From NCBI GenBank assembly GCA_913050105.1, contig CAJWZN010000031.1:1-12004 (forward strand): DNA of 12,004 nt. The letters are read 5' to 3'. This DNA comes from an uncultured Synechococcus sp. (lineage in GTDB: Bacteria; Cyanobacteriota; Cyanobacteriia; PCC-6307; Cyanobiaceae). Position numbers and translations under genes: made by a program. The notes beneath the pieces were generated by a model, which did not search any database, was not told the DNA's origin, and saw only the letters and a list, made by a program, of their open reading frames with translations. Each line of letters starts with the position of its first letter. Within the stretch, counting starts at the first letter, position 1. Below, piece after piece: positions 6,729 to 12,004 of the stretch.

Positions 6729-7188
6729 TCTCGTTCTGATCCGGCATGGCATCGCCGCGCCGCGTTTTAAGGGTCTGGACCATCCAGAACGGCCTCTGAC
6801 TCCGCGGGGACGCCAGCGGTCCCACGCCGTGATGCAGGCTCTGGTGCGCCGGGGAATCGTTCTTGATCGTTTGATCTCCAGCCCGTACCGCCGGGCTCTG
6901 GAGACAGCACAGCTGGCAGTGAAGGTCGGGATGGCGGCGCAGTTGGAGCTCGACGATCGCCTGCGCCCAGCTGGATCAGCGTTGGAGTTGGTGCAACGGC
7001 TGCAGGGTCGGGTGGCTCTGGTGGGCCATGAACCGGATCTGAGCCAGCTTGCTTGCGGCCTGATTGGGCTTGCGCCAGGACGGATCCGCCTGAAAAAAGC
7101 AGGCCTTGTGTTGTTGCGCCGTTCAGAGCATCGCTGGCAGCTCCAGGCTCTGCTGCCGCCAAGCCTGCTGCTTGAGCAGCAGGCTTAG
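6706..7188 (+). CDS. sixA: SixA-type phosphohistidine phosphatase (histidine phosphatase superfamily)
   Basis: The product is a small single-domain member of the histidine phosphatase (phosphoglycerate mutase-like) branch, 160 residues from the GTG at 6706, matching SixA length. In E. coli, SixA removes phosphate from phosphohistidine proteins; the substrate here is not known. Visible catalytic parts are LIRHG (11-15) with the nucleophilic His at 14, LTPRGRQRS (31-39), SSPYRRALETAQ (58-69) with the phosphate-binding Arg, and VGHEPDLS (106-113) with the second catalytic His at 108. The start is uncertain. GTG 6706 puts the first strand seven residues in, as in the family, but overlaps the upstream gene by 23 bases. 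An ATG at 6679 has a GGCAGG just before it and would add nine residues. A perfect inverted repeat covers the 3' end and stop. Confidence 0.87.
   Translation: MPDSNWLDLVLIRHGIAAPRFKGLDHPERPLTPRGRQRSHAVMQALVRRGIVLDRLISSPYRRALETAQLAVKVGMAAQLELDDRLRPAGSALELVQRLQGRVALVGHEPDLSQLACGLIGLAPGRIRLKKAGLVLLRRSEHRWQLQALLPPSLLLEQQA
7161..7186. repeat. perfect 12-bp inverted repeat over the sixA stop
   Basis: The arms AAGCCTGCTGCT (7161-7172) and AGCAGCAGGCTT (7175-7186) are exact reverse complements separated by two bases (TG). In RNA this could form an 11-bp stem with a UUGA loop. The right arm ends on the first base of the sixA TAG. There is no following U-run, so it does not look like a standard rho-independent terminator. 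It could be an RNA-processing, stability or attenuation element between sixA and gltA, or a by-product of the Leu-Leu-Leu-Glu-Gln-Gln codons it encodes. Confidence 0.7.
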
Positions 7189-7212
7189 GTTGCTGGGAGT
7201 GACGAAGCGGCG

Positions 7213-8403
7213 TTGGCACAGCAGCAGCCAGGCGATCTGCGCCATGCGCGCACCGGAATTGAACTCCGTCCCGGGCTCGATGGTGTGCCGGCCACGCAGT
7301 CGTCAATCTGCGATATCGATGGTGAGCAGGGCTTGCTCACGTATCGCGGTTACCCCATGCAGGATCTGGCGGCCAACAGCAGTTTTCTGGAAACCGCTTA
7401 CCTGCTGATCTGGGGTGAGCTGCCCAGCAGCGATCAGCTGGCTGACTTTGAGCATGCAGTTCAGATGCACCGCAGGGTCAGCTTCCGCGTTCGCGACATG
7501 ATGAAGTGCTTCCCGGCCAGTGGCCATCCGATGGATGCACTGCAGTCCAGTGCCGCCTCCCTGGGATTGTTTTATTCCCGCCGGGCCATCGATGACCCTC
7601 AATACATCTATGACGCGGTGGTGCGGCTGATTGCCAAGATTCCAACGATGGTTGCGGCATTCCAGCTGATCCGCAAGGGGCAGGATCCCATTCAGCCCAG
7701 GGACGATCTGGCCTACTCCGCCAACTTCCTCTACATGCTCACGGAGCGTGAACCGGATCCCCTGGCAGCGCGCATTTTCGATTGCTGCCTGATGCTGCAT
7801 GCGGAGCACAGCCTCAACGCCAGCACCTTCAGTGCCCGTGTCACAGCCAGTACTCTCACCGATCCTTACGCCGTGGTGGCGTCGGCCGTCGGCACCCTGG
7901 CAGGGCCCCTTCATGGCGGTGCCAACGAGGACGTGCTTGCCATGCTTGAGGAGGTGGGCAGCGCAGATAACGCCGGCGCTTATCTGGATGAGGCGATAGC
8001 GGCCAAACGCAAGGTGATGGGCTTCGGCCACCGTGAATACAAGGTGAAAGATCCTCGTGCGGTGATCCTTCAGTCACTCGTCGAGGAGATGTTCGACCGT
8101 TTCGGTCACGATGATCTTTACGACGTTGCCAGGGCCATTGAAGGCGAGGCGGAGTCGCGGCTGGGCCCTAAGGGCATTTACCCCAACGTGGATTTCTATT
8201 CCGGACTTGTGTATCGCAAGCTGGGTATTCCCAGGGACCTGTTCACACCGGTGTTCGCTATCGCCAGGGTTGCCGGGTGGCTCGCCCACTGGCGGGAACA
8301 GTTGGGCGCTAATCGGATTTTCAGGCCCTCTCAGATCTATTCGGGGTCTCAGCCTCGTTCCTGGATGCCGATTGAGCAGCGCGAGACCTCTCCGGCAGCT
8401 TAA
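7213..8403 (+). CDS. gltA: citrate synthase
   Basis: This enzyme condenses oxaloacetate with acetyl-CoA to make citrate, the entry to the cyanobacterial TCA branch that supplies 2-oxoglutarate for nitrogen assimilation. The 396-residue product has the N-terminal GVPATQSSICDIDG (24-37) and LTYRGYPMQDLA (42-53), LHAEHSLNASTF (195-206), GPLHGGANE (231-239) with catalytic His 234, the signature GFGHREYKVKDPR (270-282) with catalytic His 273, and YPNVDFYSG (323-331) with catalytic Asp 327. Length and motifs fit the short bacterial type rather than the longer NADH-inhibited enterobacterial one. The only reasonable start in this frame after the sixA stop is TTG at 7213; the next candidate, GTG 7285, would cut into the conserved N terminus. 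A GGGAG about 13 bases upstream is a weak, distant ribosome site. ndhA follows after 24 bases. Confidence 0.96.
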   Translation: MAQQQPGDLRHARTGIELRPGLDGVPATQSSICDIDGEQGLLTYRGYPMQDLAANSSFLETAYLLIWGELPSSDQLADFEHAVQMHRRVSFRVRDMMKCFPASGHPMDALQSSAASLGLFYSRRAIDDPQYIYDAVVRLIAKIPTMVAAFQLIRKGQDPIQPRDDLAYSANFLYMLTEREPDPLAARIFDCCLMLHAEHSLNASTFSARVTASTLTDPYAVVASAVGTLAGPLHGGANEDVLAMLEEVGSADNAGAYLDEAIAAKRKVMGFGHREYKVKDPRAVILQSLVEEMFDRFGHDDLYDVARAIEGEAESRLGPKGIYPNVDFYSGLVYRKLGIPRDLFTPVFAIARVAGWLAHWREQLGANRIFRPSQIYSGSQPRSWMPIEQRETSPAA

Positions 8404-8427
8404 GTTGCAGGCACTTCACTCAACACG

Positions 8428-9549
8428 ATGGTGAGTCCGGGACTGGACCTGGAATTGAGCTTCAGCCAGGCCTTGCAAGGCCTTGGCCTCTCCCCTGAGG
8501 CTGCACGGCTGCTGTGGCTGCCCTTGCCGATGCTGCTTGTGTTGGTGGCCGCCGTCGTTGGCGTGCTGGTTTCTGTCTGGCTGGAGCGCAAAATATCCGC
8601 GGCAGTTCAACAGCGCATCGGTCCGCAATACGCCGGTGCTCTCGGCATTCTTCAACCCCTGGCGGATGGTCTCAAGCTCCTGGTGAAGGAGGACATCATT
8701 CCGGCGCGGGCGGACAGCATCCTGTTCACTCTGGGCCCGATCCTGGTGGTGATTCCAGTGATCGTGTCCTGGCTGATCATTCCCTTCGGCCAGAACCTGC
8801 TGATCAGCAATGTCGGTGTCGGGATCTTCCTATGGATCGCCTTCAGCAGCATTCAGCCCATTGGTCTGTTGATGAGCGGCTATGCCTCCAACAACAAGTA
8901 TTCGCTTCTGGGTGGCCTGCGCGCGGCGGCTCAGTCAATCAGCTACGAAATTCCACTGGCCCTGGCCGTGCTGGCGATCGTGATGATGAGCAATTCGCTC
9001 AGCACCGTCGACATTGTCAACCAGCAGACCGGCGCAGGAATTCTCAGCTGGAACATCTGGCGACAACCCGTGGGCTTCCTGATTTTCTGGATCTGTGCCC
9101 TGGCTGAATGCGAGCGTCTGCCCTTCGACCTGCCTGAAGCTGAGGAAGAACTGGTTGCCGGCTATCAGACCGAATATGCCGGGATGAAATTCGCCCTCTT
9201 CTATCTGGCGGGTTACATCAATCTGGTTTTATCGGCGGTACTGGTATCAGTTCTCTATCTGGGCGGTTGGGGATTTCCGATTCCGGTGGAGTGGCTGGCC
9301 GGGTGGCTTGGACAGCCTATTGATGCTCCAGTCGTGCAGGTCATCACTGGTTCGGTTGGCATTGTGATGACGGTCCTGAAGGCCTATCTGCTCGTTTTTG
9401 TTGCCATTCTTCTGCGTTGGACCACCCCACGGGTCCGGATCGACCAACTGCTTGACCTTGGCTGGAAGTTCCTGCTTCCTCTCTCTCTGGTGAACCTTCT
9501 GGTCACCGCTGCCCTCAAGTTGGCCTTCCCCGTCGCCTTCGGGGGTTAG
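8428..9549 (+). CDS. ndhA: NDH-1 subunit NdhA (NuoH/ND1 homologue)
   Basis: NdhA is the membrane subunit that forms much of the plastoquinone-binding chamber of cyanobacterial NDH-1, which serves respiration, cyclic electron flow around photosystem I and, in variant complexes, CO2 uptake. The 373-residue product has about eight hydrophobic segments. Conserved landmarks are WLERK (51-55) followed by QQRIGPQYAG (61-70), QPLADGLKLLVKED (76-89), and the quinone-site loop ALAECERLPFDLPEAEEELV (224-243) continuing into GYQTEY. Near the C terminus, RWTTPRVRIDQLLDLGWK (330-347) matches the family. The ATG at 8428 has no Shine-Dalgarno site, but only 24 bases separate it from the gltA stop, so it may share the gltA transcript. 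The N-terminal 25 residues are a short cyanobacterial extension. Confidence 0.98.
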   Translation: MVSPGLDLELSFSQALQGLGLSPEAARLLWLPLPMLLVLVAAVVGVLVSVWLERKISAAVQQRIGPQYAGALGILQPLADGLKLLVKEDIIPARADSILFTLGPILVVIPVIVSWLIIPFGQNLLISNVGVGIFLWIAFSSIQPIGLLMSGYASNNKYSLLGGLRAAAQSISYEIPLALAVLAIVMMSNSLSTVDIVNQQTGAGILSWNIWRQPVGFLIFWICALAECERLPFDLPEAEEELVAGYQTEYAGMKFALFYLAGYINLVLSAVLVSVLYLGGWGFPIPVEWLAGWLGQPIDAPVVQVITGSVGIVMTVLKAYLLVFVAILLRWTTPRVRIDQLLDLGWKFLLPLSLVNLLVTAALKLAFPVAFGG

Positions 9550-9602
9550 GTTTAAGTACCTAGGCTTTCGTAACGGCGTTCTCGTCTTCCCTTCCCAAGA
9601 CC

Positions 9603-10256
9603 ATGTTCGGATTCCTCAAACAGGTCGGCGACTACACCCGGGACGCGGTGGAAGCTGCCCGCAATCTGGCCCAGGGCTTCTCGGTCACGTTCGATCACAT
9701 GAAGCGCCGTCCGGTGACGGTGCAGTACCCCTACGAAAAGCTGATCCCATCGGAGCGTTACCGGGGACGAATCCATTACGAATTTGATAAGTGCATTGCC
9801 TGTGAGGTGTGTGTGCGGGTGTGTCCCATCAACCTCCCGGTGGTCGATTATGTGATGAACAAGGCCACGAAGAAGAAGGAGTTGCGTAATTACTCCATCG
9901 ACTTCGGTGTCTGCATTTTCTGTGGCAACTGCGTGGAGTATTGCCCCACGAATTGTCTGTCGATGACAGAGGAGTATGAACTCGCTGCTTTTGATCGACA
10001 CAGCCTCAACTACGACAACGTCGCCCTTGGTCGGCTGCCCACCAGCGTGACCACTGATCCGGCGGTGTTGCCCCTGCGCGAGCTGGCTTACCTGCCTGCT
10101 GGCGAATTCGATCCCCACACCGTTGCTGCCGATCGCCCTCGAGCCGGTCAGCTCCCTTCTCAGGTGCTCGAAACCTTGGCCACTTCTGCTGAGGAAGCTT
10201 CAGGTTCTGAGGATGCGGGACAATCCAGCGAGTCGACCCCGGAGGAAGACGCATGA
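9603..10256 (+). CDS. ndhI: NDH-1 subunit NdhI (two 4Fe-4S clusters, NuoI homologue)
   Basis: NdhI is the peripheral ferredoxin-like subunit that relays electrons through two 4Fe-4S clusters to the quinone site; in cyanobacteria the complex takes electrons from ferredoxin. The 217-residue product carries two classic motifs: Cys 64, 67, 70 and 74 in CIACEVCVRVCP, and Cys 104, 107, 110 and 114 in CIFCGNCVEYCP. The N terminus (about 1-35) is an amphipathic membrane-contact region. After about residue 190 the chain becomes a low-complexity tail rich in Ser, Glu, Asp and Ala, probably disordered. The gap from ndhA is 53 bases, the largest inside this block, and holds a 5-bp stem candidate (TAGGT/ACCTA at 9547-9562). 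The stop overlaps the ndhG start as ATGA. Confidence 0.98.
   Translation: MFGFLKQVGDYTRDAVEAARNLAQGFSVTFDHMKRRPVTVQYPYEKLIPSERYRGRIHYEFDKCIACEVCVRVCPINLPVVDYVMNKATKKKELRNYSIDFGVCIFCGNCVEYCPTNCLSMTEEYELAAFDRHSLNYDNVALGRLPTSVTTDPAVLPLRELAYLPAGEFDPHTVAADRPRAGQLPSQVLETLATSAEEASGSEDAGQSSESTPEEDA
10241..10256 (+). promoter_or_regulatory. strong Shine-Dalgarno site and ATGA overlap for ndhG
   Basis: GGAGGA at 10241-10246 lies six bases before the ndhG ATG at 10253. It is the clearest ribosome binding site in the window. The ndhI stop (10254-10256) overlaps the ndhG ATG by three of its bases as ATGA. Together these suggest coupled translation of NdhI and NdhG with independent ribosome recruitment. 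The same bases encode the acidic C-terminal residues of NdhI. Confidence 0.75.
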
Positions 10257-10855
10257 CCATCGCCACCACCACAGAACTGATCTGTTTCCTGGTGCTGTCA
10301 GCTGTTGTTGTGTTTGGTGCTCTTGGAGTCGTACTCCTCAGCAACATCGTTTACTCAGCTTTTCTGCTGGGCGGTGTGTTCACAGCTGTGGCAGGCCTCT
10401 ATCTGCTGCTCAATGCCAGTTTCGTTGCCGCCGCTCAGATCCTTGTCTATGTCGGTGCAATCAATGTTCTGATCCTGTTCGCCATCATGCTGGTGAACAA
10501 GCGGGAAGACCTCAAGGCCATCGCCAACCTCGGCGTCCGACGGGCCGTTTCAGGTGGAGTTTGTCTTGGCCTGTTTGCCTTGCTGGTCCGAGTGGTTGTC
10601 ACAACTCCATGGAATCTGCCAGGCCCGCCAGCCGTTGGAGAAGAAGCCACCGCTCGGATCGGAGAGCATCTGTTCACCGATTACCTGTTGCCGTTTGAAC
10701 TTGCGTCTGTTCTGCTGCTGATGGCCATGATCGGTGCGATCGTGCTCGCCCGCCGAGATGTCTTGGCGAAGGACGTGGTCACTGGTGAAACAGCTGATCA
10801 GGCTCTGATTGAAAAAGCTCGTACACCGCTCCTCCTAGAGCGTCGCTCCTCCTGA
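10253..10855 (+). CDS. ndhG: NDH-1 subunit NdhG (NuoJ/ND6 homologue)
   Basis: NdhG is an integral membrane subunit of NDH-1, in the part next to NdhA that couples quinone chemistry to proton pumping. The 200-residue product has five hydrophobic segments: about 9-29, 33-53, 60-81, 99-117 and 147-166. The third contains the conserved AAAQILVYVGAINVLILFAI (59-78), the NuoJ signature. LPFELASVLLLMAMIGAIV (146-164) is the conserved last membrane helix. The hydrophilic C-terminal tail of about 30 residues is basic and acidic in alternation and likely faces the cytoplasm. The start is well supported by a strong Shine-Dalgarno site and the ATGA overlap with ndhI. ndhE follows 13 bases downstream. Confidence 0.97.
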   Translation: MTIATTTELICFLVLSAVVVFGALGVVLLSNIVYSAFLLGGVFTAVAGLYLLLNASFVAAAQILVYVGAINVLILFAIMLVNKREDLKAIANLGVRRAVSGGVCLGLFALLVRVVVTTPWNLPGPPAVGEEATARIGEHLFTDYLLPFELASVLLLMAMIGAIVLARRDVLAKDVVTGETADQALIEKARTPLLLERRSS

Positions 10856-10868
10856 TCTGCGCTGATTG

Positions 10869-11198
10869 ATGACAGACCTGCTTTCCGGATTTCCCTCACT
10901 TCAGGCGTTCCTGTTTCTGGCCGCGATGCTGTTCTGCATCGGAGTCTGGGGGCTGATCAACAGCCGCAATGCGGTGAGAGTGTTGATGAGCATTGAGCTG
11001 ATGCTCAATGCCGTGAACATCAACCTGATGTCCTTTTCGTCCTATGTCGACGGTGATCTGATCCGTGGTCAGGTGTTCACTGTTTTTGTGATCACCGTTG
11101 CTGCTGCTGAGGCTGCTGTTGGTCTGGCGATTTTGCTGTCGCTTTATCGCAATCGAGTTACCGTCGATATGGAACAGTTCAATCTGCTCCGCTGGTAG
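10869..11198 (+). CDS. ndhE: NDH-1 subunit NdhE (NuoK/ND4L homologue)
   Basis: NdhE is the small three-helix antiporter-like subunit of the proton-pumping arm. From the ATG at 10869 the product has 109 residues, slightly longer than typical for the family (about 100). The three helices lie at about 12-31, 35-58 and 68-92. The two membrane-buried glutamates needed for proton transfer in the NuoK family are visible: Glu 43 in SIELMLNAVN and Glu 81 in AAAEAAVGLA. A TTG directly before the ATG (10866) is an alternative start adding one residue. No Shine-Dalgarno site is obvious, and the gene probably depends on readthrough translation from ndhG. NAD kinase begins 15 bases downstream. Confidence 0.97.
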   Translation: MTDLLSGFPSLQAFLFLAAMLFCIGVWGLINSRNAVRVLMSIELMLNAVNINLMSFSSYVDGDLIRGQVFTVFVITVAAAEAAVGLAILLSLYRNRVTVDMEQFNLLRW

Positions 11199-11213
11199 TT
11201 CTTTACGCCGGTC

Positions 11214-12004
11214 ATGCGTCTCGATCGGGTCTGGGTGATCTATCGGGCTGATAGCCAGCCTGCACAGCGTGAGGCCAGGCAATGCGCACGTGAGCTGCGG
11301 GATCTCGGCACCGACGTCACTACGGCGATGTCAGGTGCTCGGGTGAATCCCTTTCCCGGTCTTCTGGCGACTCAGGACCAGCTCCCTGATCTGGCGGTTG
11401 TTTTGGGGGGAGATGGAACCGTCCTCGGTGCGGCCCGCCATCTCGCAGTGCATGACATCCCCCTCCTCAGCATCAATGTTGGAGGTCACCTGGGTTTTCT
11501 CAGCCACGATCGTCGCGTGTTGCGTGGTGATGTGATCTGGCAACGCTTGCTGGATGATCAGTTCGCCATGGAACGCCGGATGATGTTGCAGGCCATGGTG
11601 GATCGGCGCAGTGCCGAAGAGCGCGCTGCGGCTCCTTTGTCAGCGCAGCAGCCTGATCTTGAAGACGATGAGGAGCATCACTGGGCCCTCAACGACATTT
11701 ATCTGCGTGCTTATCGGGATGAGATTTCTCCCACCTGCACCCTGGAGCTTGAGATCGATGGTGAGGTTGTCGATCAGGTGCGGGGCGACGGCCTGATCCT
11801 GTCCACCCCGACAGGTTCAACCGGCTATGCCCTGGCGGCCGGTGGTCCGATCCTGCATCCTGGAATCGACGCCATCATCGTGGCTCCGATCTGTCCGATG
11901 AGCCTCTCGAGCCGCACTGTGGTGGTGCCACCGCGGGCTCGGTTGGTGATCTGGCCTCTCGGAGCCGGAGATCACCGGGTGAAGTTGTGGAAGGACGGCG
12001 TCGG
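11214..12004 (+). CDS. nadK: NAD kinase, 3' end outside the window
   Basis: This enzyme phosphorylates NAD+ (ATP or polyphosphate as donor) to make NADP+, the acceptor of photosynthetic electron flow. The frame runs from ATG 11214 through the window end, giving 263 complete codons. Visible motifs are VVLGGDGTVL (62-71) with the GGDGT nucleotide-binding site and catalytic Asp 67, NVGGHLGFLS (88-97), ALNDIYL (158-164) where many relatives have NE, and the glycine-rich STPTGSTGYALAAGGPI (197-213). The end, VKLWKDGV, is cut near the normal C terminus (most are 290-320 residues). Residues about 132-156 form a polar, acidic insert between conserved blocks. The gene is 15 bases after ndhE and has no clear Shine-Dalgarno site, so it is probably expressed with the ndh genes. 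Cyanobacteria usually carry two NAD kinases; which one this is cannot be settled here. The alternative symbol is ppnK. Confidence 0.96.
   Translation, partial: MRLDRVWVIYRADSQPAQREARQCARELRDLGTDVTTAMSGARVNPFPGLLATQDQLPDLAVVLGGDGTVLGAARHLAVHDIPLLSINVGGHLGFLSHDRRVLRGDVIWQRLLDDQFAMERRMMLQAMVDRRSAEERAAAPLSAQQPDLEDDEEHHWALNDIYLRAYRDEISPTCTLELEIDGEVVDQVRGDGLILSTPTGSTGYALAAGGPILHPGIDAIIVAPICPMSLSSRTVVVPPRARLVIWPLGAGDHRVKLWKDGV

Larger units (their letters stand above)
7213..12004 (+). other. probable gltA-ndhA-ndhI-ndhG-ndhE-nadK transcription unit
   Basis: All six genes are on the + strand with gaps of 24, 53, -4, 13 and 15 bases and no terminator-like hairpin with a T-run between them. ndhA-I-G-E is a known conserved block in cyanobacteria and plastids. 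Inclusion of gltA at the front and nadK at the end is inferred from spacing only. A separate promoter in the 53-base ndhA-ndhI gap is possible. Confidence 0.6.

Noticed and set aside
7303..8031. 242-residue - strand frame opposite gltA
   Set aside because: Antisense to the catalytic region of citrate synthase; no independent support.
9547..9566. short stem (TAGGT/ACCTA) and CCTAGG palindrome in the ndhA-ndhI gap as a terminator
   Set aside because: The stem is only 5 bp with no T-run, and the downstream genes belong to the same complex, so termination here is unlikely.
1..12004. mobile element, prophage, CRISPR or defence system
   Set aside because: Every sizeable stretch is covered by a housekeeping-type gene; no transposase, integrase, tRNA, long repeat or spacer array is visible.

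Overview
This window looks like ordinary core chromosome of a marine picocyanobacterium, most likely a marine Synechococcus. The grounds are a cyanobacterial ndhA-ndhI-ndhG-ndhE block, cyanobacterial-type protein sequences throughout, a moderately high GC content judged by eye, very short intergenic gaps, and no exact HIP1 octamer (GCGATCGC, common in many freshwater cyanobacteria) that I could find. The species call is an inference from gene content and recalled family resemblance, not from a search. There are no rRNA or tRNA genes, insertion sequences, phage genes or CRISPR arrays, and no gene-free stretch longer than about 75 bases.

Layout. Bases 1-350 hold the 3' end of an unrecognised small membrane protein. 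Next, on the + strand, is an AI-2E/PerM-type transporter (378-1487). On the - strand follow cysC (APS kinase, 1447-2091) and, upstream of it, a SUI1/eIF1-like gene (2123-2446); the two probably form one unit. trpB (tryptophan synthase beta) runs divergently from 2521 to 3780. On the - strand are hrcA (3773-4750) and a single-domain rhodanese (4750-5103), coupled by a TGATG overlap. On the + strand are a DUF3352-like membrane-anchored protein (5157-6728) and a SixA-type histidine phosphatase (6706-7188). Then comes a tight run of citrate synthase (gltA, 7213-8403), ndhA (8428-9549), ndhI (9603-10256), ndhG (10253-10855), ndhE (10869-11198) and NAD kinase (11214 to beyond the window end).

How the genes work together. 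The right half is a redox/carbon module. Citrate synthase feeds the TCA branch that makes 2-oxoglutarate. NdhA/I/G/E supply three membrane subunits and the 4Fe-4S subunit of the thylakoid NDH-1 complex (respiration, cyclic electron flow, CO2 uptake). NAD kinase sets the NADP pool. The left half is a mosaic of unrelated housekeeping functions: sulfate activation, translation initiation, tryptophan synthesis, heat-shock repression and sulfur transfer.

The packing is very dense. Two convergent pairs overlap at their 3' ends (transporter/cysC by 41 bases; trpB/hrcA by 8 bases), and several genes appear to use GTG or TTG starts. I see no convincing undescribed system. The most interesting non-gene signals are a perfect 12-bp inverted repeat over the sixA stop codon just upstream of gltA, and a perfect 12-bp palindrome where the trpB and hrcA stop codons meet.
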